NCBI GenBank assembly: GCA_963634745.1
Contig: CAVHCX010000020.1
Coordinates: forward strand, 1-57,204
Direction: 5' to 3'
Source of the DNA: CAKRJP01 sp963634745
GTDB taxonomy: Bacteria; Bacillota; Clostridia; Lachnospirales; Lachnospiraceae
DNA: 57,204 nucleotides
Below, one piece after another: positions 44,340 to 52,400 of this stretch. The first letter of the stretch is position 1, and every line of letters begins with the position of its first letter. Made by a program: the position numbers and the translations under genes. The notes under the pieces were generated by a model that was given only the letters and a program-made list of their open reading frames with translations, was not told the origin of the DNA and searched no databases.

Positions 44340-44771
44340 ATGACAGATCATGATATTTTGGTTTCCTTTCAGGAAATCCGGATTTTGCTATATGTAAGAG
44401 GCGTCAGAGAGATTCAGGGCATTTACATGCCGGAGCATAAATATACAGACCAGGAAGTGGTAGATACCCTTCATGGCATGGTGAAAAATCAGTTTATTCG
44501 GGTAGAAAATGAGGAGTTTGTCCTAAGAGAGGACTTAGAAAAAATCCTAGAGATTATGAGTCAGTCAAGAGAAAGCTTTATTCTGGATCCTTACTTTTGC
44601 TATCTTATGGAAGATTCGGCTGTGGTCTGCGAGCGCTACTGGAAGAAAAAAGAGATGCTTAGGATCATGACCTTTAGCAGGGAAGCGTTTGAGGAATGGA
44701 AGTTGGAGAATGGCTTGGAAGATAAGCCGGAAAATAATCCGGACAAGGACTTGAATCAAATTATCTATTAA
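44340..44771 (+). CDS. unknown helical protein in secretion locus, possible substrate chaperone
   Basis: 143 residues, soluble. The N-terminal half looks like a winged-helix or EspG-type fold: LLYVRGVREIQGIYMPEHKY, then TDQEVVDTLHGMVKNQFIRVENEEFVLREDLEKILEIM. Actinobacterial EspG chaperones and some Firmicute type VII accessory proteins have this kind of arrangement, but similarity is faint and I do not claim homology. Lies between the LytTR gene and the EsaB-like gene, which supports a secretion-related role. Confidence 0.6.
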   Translation: MTDHDILVSFQEIRILLYVRGVREIQGIYMPEHKYTDQEVVDTLHGMVKNQFIRVENEEFVLREDLEKILEIMSQSRESFILDPYFCYLMEDSAVVCERYWKKKEMLRIMTFSREAFEEWKLENGLEDKPENNPDKDLNQIIY

Positions 44772-44802
44772 GAGGATTTATTTAGAATTAGGAGGCGTAG
44801 AT

Positions 44803-45051
44803 TTGATCATTGTGGAGATTAAGGTTCCGGCCTTAGATAAGACCTATGACTTTCAATTGGAGGAGAATGTTCCCCTGAAAGACGTGCGTAGGGAGATCGG
44901 AGAGATCATTTGCAGGAAGGAGCAGCTGTCCTTAGAGGGGGATGTAGCTGACCTTCTTATGTGGGATGCCAAGGAAAAGAGGCAGTTGGCCTTAGAAGAG
45001 ACAGCCTATGAAAATGGCTTAAGAACCGGAGATTGTATCCTCTTGGTGTAA
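44803..45051 (+). CDS. esaB: EsaB/YukD ubiquitin-like protein of type VII secretion
   Basis: 82 residues beginning at a TTG at 44803 behind AGGAGG (44790-44795). The fold is ubiquitin-like: alternating strand pattern IIVEIKVPALDKTYDFQLEENVPLKDVRREI, and the C-terminal NGLRTGDCILLV seen in YukD proteins. EsaB/YukD is a small cytoplasmic accessory of type VIIb systems, usually encoded near the WXG100 genes as here. Confidence 0.85.
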   Translation: MIIVEIKVPALDKTYDFQLEENVPLKDVRREIGEIICRKEQLSLEGDVADLLMWDAKEKRQLALEETAYENGLRTGDCILLV

Positions 45052-45083
45052 AAAATAAGGCTTTAGACAGGAAATCTAAGCAT

Positions 45084-45177
45084 AAAATGTGCGGTTTGTC
45101 AGTAAAATGTGCGGTTTGTCAGTAAATAAAATATATTTCCTTTTGTTTGTTAAGATAGGTTCAACAAAGAAATTTGC
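45084..45177 (+). promoter_or_regulatory. promoter of the WXG100 operon with paired LytTR-like sites
   Basis: An exact 20-bp tandem repeat (AAAATGTGCGGTTTGTCAGT at 45084-45103 and 45104-45123) carries GCGGTTTGT at 45091 and 45111. The -10 box TAAGAT is at 45151-45156, with no recognisable -35. The transcript start region TTCAACAAAGAAATTTGC follows. The same layout, with identical spacing, occurs at 49279-49365. Confidence 0.7.
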
Positions 45178-45201
45178 TTACAAAAACAGGAGGAAAAAAC
45201 A

Positions 45202-45501
45202 ATGACAGATTTTAGTGTATCAGTACAAGAATTAAGAACAAAGGTGGAGGCTTTAAGAACTTTAAACAGTGAGTTCAAGGCCAGAACAAATGATTTGACA
45301 AACACAGAAGCATCCTTAAACGGAATGTGGGAGGGCGAAGCCAGAGAAGCTTTCCACGGAGCATTTCAGAGTGATATCACTCAGATGAGTAATTTCTACA
45401 ATGCCATTGAAGTATATGCGATGCGATTAGCTGATATGGCTAGCAGATACGAAGCAGCAGAGGCAGCAAACTTGGAAATTGCAACAGAGAGAGTTTATTA
45501 A
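45202..45501 (+). CDS. WXG100 family protein 1 (EsxA-like)
   Basis: 99 residues, two helices with the turn motif MWEGEARE (WXG) at about residue 43 and the C-terminal export-type motif YEAAE (Y-x-x-x-E). Typical secreted substrate or co-secreted component of type VII systems. First gene after the LytTR-like promoter, behind ACAGGAGG. Confidence 0.93.
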   Translation: MTDFSVSVQELRTKVEALRTLNSEFKARTNDLTNTEASLNGMWEGEAREAFHGAFQSDITQMSNFYNAIEVYAMRLADMASRYEAAEAANLEIATERVY

Positions 45502-45598
45502 AAAAATAAAATTTATATCAGAGTGATAAAAGGTAACACATAAAAAATAAGGAATAATGAATAATGAATAAGCTTTAAATGCGAAAGGAGCACATATT

Positions 45599-45913
45599 AT
45601 GCAGGGAATTATTAAGGTATCACCACAGTTATTAGTTAACACAGCAACAGAGTTTGGAACACAGGGAACCAATATCAGCAACTTAACCACTTCTATGATG
45701 GATCTGGTGGTCGGACTGGCAGGCAGCTGGGAAGGTGAGGCAGCCAATACCTTTATTACAAAGTTTAGAGGTTTGGAAGATGACATTCAGAGAATGATCG
45801 GAATGGTTCAGGAGCATACCAACGATCTTGAAGAAATGGCTCAGAATTACCAGAATGCAGATGAGGTCAATGCCAGTGATGCCAGCGGTTTGTCTGACAA
45901 TGTAATTGTCTAG
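45599..45913 (+). CDS. WXG100 family protein 2
   Basis: 104 residues; GSWEGEAANTF at about residue 43 and YQNAD (Y-x-x-x-D) in the C-terminal helix. Sits 97 bp after WXG100 protein 1 behind GAAAGGAG, so it may form the partner of a heterodimer. Confidence 0.92.
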   Translation: MQGIIKVSPQLLVNTATEFGTQGTNISNLTTSMMDLVVGLAGSWEGEAANTFITKFRGLEDDIQRMIGMVQEHTNDLEEMAQNYQNADEVNASDASGLSDNVIV

Positions 45914-45950
45914 GAGGGTGACAAAAAGGTAACCCAAAAGGAGATGAATC

Positions 45951-46325
45951 ATGAGTTACATTCATTTGAAGAATGTTCGAGCGGTAGGAGATGACCTGCT
46001 GGAACATTCTTCTATCCTAAAAAATATTTATGAAGAAATAAAAGTGATAGAGGGAAGTCTTACCACAACTTCTTATATAGACGAGGCGATGTATCTCATG
46101 AAGGAATGTGAAGCAGAACTTGAGGAGGAGTCCCTTACCTTAAGGCAGCTGGGCAGCTGCCTCCTTGAGGTTACACAGATTTATACAGATACAGAAAATA
46201 AAATCTCCGATTATTATAATCTGGAGATCATTGAAAATCCTAAGACGGAGTTTGGCCTATGTAAGATTACAGGGCTGGAGGAATATGAACATTTATTAAC
46301 CTTTAGGAAGAAAGTGGGAATGTAA
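45951..46325 (+). CDS. WXG100-like helical protein without the WXG motif
   Basis: 124 residues, all-helical. At the expected turn the sequence is TTTSYIDEAMYLMK, so Trp-x-Gly is lost, but the flanking heptad pattern and a C-terminal YTDTE (Y-x-x-x-E) remain. Longer C-terminal extension than its neighbours. Probably a diverged family member that partners one of the WXG100 proteins. Starts behind AAAAGGAG; its stop abuts the next start. Confidence 0.65.
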   Translation: MSYIHLKNVRAVGDDLLEHSSILKNIYEEIKVIEGSLTTTSYIDEAMYLMKECEAELEEESLTLRQLGSCLLEVTQIYTDTENKISDYYNLEIIENPKTEFGLCKITGLEEYEHLLTFRKKVGM

Positions 46326-46628
46326 ATGGCTGACTATATCAAAGTATCCTCTGAACACATGGGGCAGGATTACAGCCTGATTCAGGGACAGCTTATGGAA
46401 ATTGAAAATGAGATCAGGTCCCTGGAAGAAGACATGCATCTGCTGGGGCAAAGTTGGGAAGGACCGGCCTGGGCTGCCTTTCAAAGTCAAGTGGACATAG
46501 ACCTTGAGAATATGCAGCAGATCAGTAAGAACTTATCAGAATTTTTGCAGCATATGGACTATGCCAAGTCCTCTTACGGAGAATGTGAGAGGAAGGTGGA
46601 GGAGCTGGTAAGAAGTATAGGAATCTAA
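46326..46628 (+). CDS. WXG100 family protein 3
   Basis: 100 residues; QSWEGPAWAAFQSQ at about residue 43 and YGECE in the C-terminal helix. The start codon follows the preceding stop directly (GTAAATG), with a weak GGGA box, so translation is likely coupled. Confidence 0.9.
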   Translation: MADYIKVSSEHMGQDYSLIQGQLMEIENEIRSLEEDMHLLGQSWEGPAWAAFQSQVDIDLENMQQISKNLSEFLQHMDYAKSSYGECERKVEELVRSIGI

Positions 46629-46662
46629 AGAAGAAAATTTTAAAATAAAAGAGGATTTTAAA

Positions 46663-46980
46663 ATGGATGGCATTAGGATTAAGGTAGATACTGCTGTATT
46701 GGAAGCCAGAGCTGACGAGGCCACAAAACAGATCCAGAAGGTAGAAAATTATTTTGATTCCATCGGCGAGACGGTCAATCGGTCCGCAAGCTACTGGGAA
46801 GGGGAAGCCGGAGAGGCCCACCGCAGAGAATATGCTGAATATCTGGAAGATGTAAAAGAGAGTCTAAACAGATTCCGGGAGAATATTACAGACCTTCAAA
46901 AGATTGCAGGTATTTATAGAGAAAATGAGCAAAAGGTCACAGAAATCGGAAGCGAGTTGCCGGCAGATGTGATTAGTTAA
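46663..46980 (+). CDS. WXG100 family protein 4
   Basis: 105 residues; SYWEGEAGEAHRR at about residue 44 and YRENE near the C-terminus. Starts after AGAGGATTTTAAA. Same operon. Confidence 0.9.
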   Translation: MDGIRIKVDTAVLEARADEATKQIQKVENYFDSIGETVNRSASYWEGEAGEAHRREYAEYLEDVKESLNRFRENITDLQKIAGIYRENEQKVTEIGSELPADVIS

Positions 46981-46998
46981 CCTATGTGAGGTTGAAAA

Positions 46999-47301
46999 AT
47001 GAGTAAAAATCCATCAGAACACATAGAATTTGATTTTTATAAAGTCCAGACCCAGATTCAGAAAGTGGAGGAGCTAATTTCAAAGCTTCAGAATCTGAAG
47101 GAGAAAAATGAAGAAAGCCTGTCCCGGCTGCAAAGTTCTTGGGACAGTGAAAGCAGTCGCTTATATATGCGGAAAATGCTGCAGCAAAAAGAGCAGATGG
47201 AAGCAACGCTTAAGAAGTTAAGCAGTGGAAAAGAAGCTTTGGAAGCCTCGGTAAGGCTTGCCAGAGAGATTGAGACAAGAGCAAAGGAATCCGTAGAATG
47301 A
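46999..47301 (+). CDS. WXG100-like protein with WDS turn
   Basis: 100 residues, two predicted helices; the turn motif reads SSWDSESSRLY (WDS in place of WXG) and no clear Y-x-x-x-D/E tail is present. Strongly charged coiled-coil helices. Its stop overlaps the start of the FHA gene (ATGA), so it is part of the same operon. Probably a structural or chaperone-like relative rather than a classical substrate. Confidence 0.75.
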   Translation: MSKNPSEHIEFDFYKVQTQIQKVEELISKLQNLKEKNEESLSRLQSSWDSESSRLYMRKMLQQKEQMEATLKKLSSGKEALEASVRLAREIETRAKESVE

Positions 47302-47756
47302 ATAGGGATAAATTTCAGCATCAGAGAAAGAATATTTTTATTAAGGGTGGAATGGATGTCCGAAAACAGGTCATGGGCTCAGACATTGGAGCGTATTTTC
47401 AGGAAAATTATATTCCCGGTCATACCTTGTCAGTTGGGGCCGATGTGTGGAAAATTTGTTTTTTTGACCTAAAGACCGGGGAAATTCATCGCTTTCATTT
47501 CCTAAATCGCTTTTATATCGGAAGAGTGGCATATCAGGAAATGAATGTTCCACAGCTGGTGCTAGCTATGGATCCTAGGGTATCAAAGCAGCATTGTATG
47601 ATTTTTGAGAGGGATGGAAACTTGTGTATCCAGGATCTTGGATCCAAGAATCATACATACGTAAACGGGAAAATAATTCAAACCGCAAGGTATTTATATA
47701 CAGGGGATATTTTGAAAGTGGGAAGCAGCAGTTTCCGTGTGGAATACGGACGATAG
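47298..47756 (+). CDS. cytoplasmic FHA-domain protein
   Basis: 152 residues, no membrane segment. FHA domain in the C-terminal two thirds: FYIGRVAYQEM, DPRVSKQHCMIF, and SKNHTYVNGKII, with the Arg, Ser and His contacts of phosphothreonine binders. The N-terminal 40 residues are basic. Overlaps the WXG100-like gene by 4 bp. Links the WXG100 operon to the phospho-signalling genes upstream. Confidence 0.88.
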   Translation: MNRDKFQHQRKNIFIKGGMDVRKQVMGSDIGAYFQENYIPGHTLSVGADVWKICFFDLKTGEIHRFHFLNRFYIGRVAYQEMNVPQLVLAMDPRVSKQHCMIFERDGNLCIQDLGSKNHTYVNGKIIQTARYLYTGDILKVGSSSFRVEYGR

Positions 47757-47835
47757 TTTTTGCTACTTTTGGGATAAAGCCTAGAACTATGAGAGAGAAG
47801 AGTTAACAAAGGAAAGAGTATGAGGAAGAGTTTAC

Positions 47836-49266
47836 ATGTCAATATTTTCTGATTTATTAGCAACACACATAAAAAACAAGGAGATTCGCACCTTCTCCCT
47901 GGCCCAGTACTGCGAGATGGACCGCTCCAATATGTATAAGCTTATCAACGGAAAGAGAAATCCATCGTCAGAGTATATGGTGCAACGAATGTCAGAATTT
48001 ATGAAGTTGACCAACAGTGAGCGCAAGGAATTTGTGGAAGCCTATCAGATTAGTATGATCGGCAGCGATGTCTATTACCAAAGGAAAAATGTTGAGCAAT
48101 TTTTAGATTATTTCGAGGAACAGAAGAATTTCTATCCATCAAGGGGAATGTTTTTGCCGGAGTATAGCCCTTTGCAGGAACAGGATCCCATTTTTATTTC
48201 TGATAAAAATGAACTTAAGAAAGCAGTTCATATGATTATTTCTCTGGCGGGAAAAGCTGACGGAGAGATTAAGATGGTACTGCAGCCGGAACATACCGTG
48301 GTGACGGAAGCAATTTGTGATACCCTGGGGGGGTATTATGTGGAACATATCTTCTGTCTCAATAATTCTAAGAGTAAAAGTAAAGAGGTAGATTATAATT
48401 TGCTGGCCCTTAAAAATATTATTCCCTTGTATTATCAGGATCATTGCAAGTATAGTCCTTATTTTTACTATGATGATATTACTGCCAGAGAAAGTATGTT
48501 TCATCTCTTTCATTCTATGATCGTGACCAGCGATTACGTCCTGCTTTTTTCAGAAGAATTAAGAAAGGGAGTTTTGCTTACCCAGAAAGAACTGGCGGAA
48601 AAATTCAAGTCTCTTTTTGAAGACCTAAAAAGAGAAGCTCATCCGATTGTGGAGAAAATTCAAAATATAGAGGATCAGCTGACCTATTTTGGCGCAGCGG
48701 ATTTTGCAAAAAGCAAGGGATTTGAATTCCAGCAGCAGCCCTGTTTTATGCCCCTCATGCCGGTAGAATTCGCAGATAAATACCTGGTGGAAGCATTACC
48801 TGGAAGGGAAGTTTTTCTAAAAGCGACAGAAGACTACATAAGGAAGTTTCAAAATCATTTAGAAGAAGGAAACTGGTCCTGGTCCATCATGTTTACGCAA
48901 GAGGGGGTGGAAGATTTCTTAAAAACCGGAGAGTTTTATGAACTGCCAAGAGAAATTTACAGAAAACCCGGTGAGGAGGACAAAAAGAAGTTAGTCCGGA
49001 ATCTAATCACAGCTTGTCAGTCTGACTATTACAAGATGTTGCGGCCGGAGGCCTCCCTTGCTAAGAGTAAGATCAACGTATATACCACCAACAAAAAGGG
49101 CTGTTTGATGTTTAAAACAGCAGGCAAGCAAATGGTCTGGCTGACATTGGGGGAGCATGGAATTTTGCATGCTTTTAACGATTATCTGGCATCCTTGGAG
49201 GCAGATAATTTTTATAGCTCGGAAGAAACGGTAGAGATTTTAAGTGACTTATTAGAGAAGTATTGA
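47836..49266 (+). CDS. HTH transcriptional regulator with large C-terminal domain
   Basis: 476 residues. Helix-turn-helix at about 19-60: FSLAQYCEMDRSNMYKLINGKRNPSSEYMVQRMSEFM, a Cro/C1-type XRE-like fold. The remaining 400 residues are a soluble domain I do not recognise; similar proteins occur in Lachnospiraceae next to surface-protein genes. It sits 79 bp after the FHA gene and before the coiled-coil CAP protein, so it could regulate either. Starts at ATG 47836 behind GAGGAAGAG. Confidence 0.75.
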   Translation: MSIFSDLLATHIKNKEIRTFSLAQYCEMDRSNMYKLINGKRNPSSEYMVQRMSEFMKLTNSERKEFVEAYQISMIGSDVYYQRKNVEQFLDYFEEQKNFYPSRGMFLPEYSPLQEQDPIFISDKNELKKAVHMIISLAGKADGEIKMVLQPEHTVVTEAICDTLGGYYVEHIFCLNNSKSKSKEVDYNLLALKNIIPLYYQDHCKYSPYFYYDDITARESMFHLFHSMIVTSDYVLLFSEELRKGVLLTQKELAEKFKSLFEDLKREAHPIVEKIQNIEDQLTYFGAADFAKSKGFEFQQQPCFMPLMPVEFADKYLVEALPGREVFLKATEDYIRKFQNHLEEGNWSWSIMFTQEGVEDFLKTGEFYELPREIYRKPGEEDKKKLVRNLITACQSDYYKMLRPEASLAKSKINVYTTNKKGCLMFKTAGKQMVWLTLGEHGILHAFNDYLASLEADNFYSSEETVEILSDLLEKY

Positions 49267-49278
49267 TGCATGAGATAT

Positions 49279-49365
49279 GCAGTTTATCAGAAAAATGTGC
49301 TGATTATCGATAAATTAATTTTTTCTGATACAATTTGATAAGATGAATTCGACAAAGAAATTTGC
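49279..49365 (+). promoter_or_regulatory. promoter of the CAP/coiled-coil protein with paired LytTR-like sites
   Basis: GCAGTTTAT at 49279 and GCTGATTAT at 49299 form a 20-bp-spaced pair. The -10 box TAAGAT at 49339-49344 is exactly 40 bp from the second repeat, as at 45151. TTCGACAAAGAAATTTGC follows (49348-49365), differing at one base from the WXG100 promoter. Confidence 0.7.
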
Positions 49366-49400
49366 CAGCTCATAGAAAAAATAGAACAGGAGGAAAAAGG

Positions 49401-52400
49401 ATGAAAAGAGACATTAAGCCTGGAATTCTTGCCGGTGGTGCTGTTTGTGCAGCCGGGGTGGCAATCAGTATCTCGCCGGTAACAGCTCAGGCGTCAGATA
49501 TGGAGGCAAATGATGTAGTGGTTCAGAATAATGAGGTATCCGTTCAAACCGAAGCTGAAAATACTGCACCGGAAAGCCTTTCTGAGGCCCAGGAGGCTGT
49601 AGATGAGGCCAGGGGCAATATGGAAGCCGCGAATGAAGCTGTGGGAGAGGCTCAGGGAAAACTTGATGAAGCAAAAGAAAATGCAGACTCAGCTACAGGT
49701 GCTGCCGATACAGCAAAAACCGAGGCGGATGCAGCCTTTGACGCAGCAAAATCGGATGCTTCAAATGCTTATGGACAAGCAAAAAAGGACGTGGAAACCG
49801 CTGAAAAAAATGTGGAAGAAGCCGGGAACAAAGTATCTCAGGCAGAGGAAAATGTTTCTTCCGCAAAGGATTCTCTGGATCAGGCTGAAAGTAAGCTTGA
49901 TGAGACCCTTTCAGAGACTACAGTTACAGAAGATGACATTGCCGAAAAAGAGACACAAGTAGACCAGGCCAAGACTGACCTAAATACTAAGGAGGACAAG
50001 CTATCCCAGGCAGAAGCTGCAAAGAAAGATGCCGAGGAAGCAGTCGAAAAAGCAGAGGCAGATCAAAGCAAAGTTGAAGCTACCGTAAAGGAGGCTGAAA
50101 GCCAAAAGACGGCTGCGGAAGAAGCAGTAAGTGAAGCTCAGAAAAAGGCAGACCAGGCAGCAAAAGACCTTCAGACCGCTAAGGATTTAAAAGACGGAAA
50201 ACTGGACATTGAGGATACGGACCAGTATAAGGAAGAGCAGGAGGCAAAGGATCAATTAGATGAAGCCTCCAAAAAGGCAGATGCTGCCGGCAATGATGTA
50301 GAGACTGCATCTAAAGATCTTACAGATGCCACAACTTCAGAAAATGCAGCAAAAGCGGACAAGGAGTCAAAAGAAAAAGATCTAAGCAGCAAGGAAACAG
50401 CAGTTTCTGATGCAGAAAAGAAAAAGGAATCCGCTGACAGCGCAAAAACCCAGGCCCAGACCATATATGATCAGAAGGTTTCTGATAAAGAAAGCGCAGA
50501 CAAGGACGTAACAGGTGCAAATCAGGCTGTCACTGATGCATCTAACAAAGTAACTAGTGCTGAGGCGGCTAAGACGGCTGCAGATGAGGCTGTAAAGCAA
50601 GCAAGCAGTGCAGTAAACACAGCTAAGACAAATGCCGAGGCAGACATAAATAAAAAAATTGCTGCCGGTGAGACAGATCTTGCAAATAAGAAGGCTGCAA
50701 CTCAGGAAGCGCAGGATGCTTTGGATGCTGTCGAAGCTAACTACAGCCAGGGAAGCCTTGGATTTATCAACTGGATGCTGAAAAACACAAAGTACACCGA
50801 CAAAGATAAATTAAATGATCTTAACAAAGCTTATGATATAATTGTAAATGCTTCAAAAGAGGTCTTTAGTGAAGAGACAGGACTTCCGGCAGAGCGAGAA
50901 GGAAAAGTTATAGTAGTTGGCGATAAGAAGGATGCTACGAGTCTTGAAAATCTAAAAAAATCCATTGAGATCATGAAGAAGATTAATGAGCTTCGTGCCT
51001 CAGATGATAATTTTACAGACAATCTTAAGCGTGATGATTCCTACACGAACTTCTACTTAATGGCAGTTGCAGAGGCAGGCGCCATGAGAGGTGCAGGAGT
51101 ACATAATCATTCTAAACTCATTACAAACTGTGAAAACCTAGCCTTTGGTTATGACGATCCTACCCTAGGATGGTACGACAGAGAAAAAGCCATTTTTGAT
51201 AAATACAAGACAAAGCTTGGCTATAGTCAAATTACGGATATGACTCAGGTGGCTGCCATCGCAAAGGCGGCTACACAAGGAGGTGAAGTTGTAGGACATT
51301 ATACCAATCTCTTCTGGGCCAAAGAACAGGTTATGGGGGTAGGCTATACCGATTATTCAGGTTATTCAGGTTATTCAGGTTATCGTTATGGAACCTCTTG
51401 CTACAATGCTTCTTATGCATCCGGCTTAAAGGGTCTGCACATGTATAGCGTAGATGACTTTGAGAAACTTTTTTTAGAATATTGTGAGACTGTGAATCAG
51501 ACAGCCTGCCAGACTGCCCTTGATCAGGCAGAGGAAGCGCAGGCTAAGGCAGAGACAGATTTAAAGGCCCTCAAAGATGGAAAAGATGCAGCTATAGAAA
51601 AAGCCATTGAGACAGCAAAAAATGACCTTGTAGCAAAGGAAAAAGCAGCAAGTGAAGCAGCTACAAATCTTACGACTGCACAGACAGCATTAAAGACTGC
51701 GCAGACAGCATTAGAGGATGCAAAGGTCAAGCAGACATCTGCAGAGCAAGCCGTAACGACCGCACAGGGCCTTTTAGAGGAGGCTACAAAGGCAAGTACT
51801 CAGGCAGCTACAGACTACACTTCAGCAAAAGAGGCCAAAGATGCAGCACAGGAAGCATTTGATGATGCAAAGACTGCCCTTAGTGAGGCAAGGACTGACA
51901 AAGAAGCAAAACAAGCAGTCCTTGAGGAAAAGCAGGCCGCATTAGAGCTGGCAAATACAGCCCAGGACCAGGCAAATGCTGTACATGAAGCAGCTTTAAA
52001 GAAATTAAATGACCTAACTTCAGACGGAACCATAGAAGCACTGACCAACCAGAAGACTTTGGCAGATGCGGCTCTTAAGAGTGCCTTAGGTGAGAAGGGG
52101 CTTAAAGAGGAAGCCCTGGAAGAAGCAAAAGCATTTTTAAAGCAGGCAAAATCCGATGTAATAGTTGCCAAGGATCAACTTACAGATGTCGATGCTCTGC
52201 TTAAAGTAGCAGAGCTTAACAGAGACACCGCAAAAGATCAGGTGGCACAGCTATCGGACGAGCTCTCTGATCTTAAAGAGCAATATGCACCGGTTCTGGA
52301 GGCTATGGCAGCCAGAGATGAGGCAGAGACAAGTCTAAGTCAGGCAGAAGAAGCCTATGAGACAGCCCAGGAAAATCTGATAGAAGCCCAGGGAAACCTT

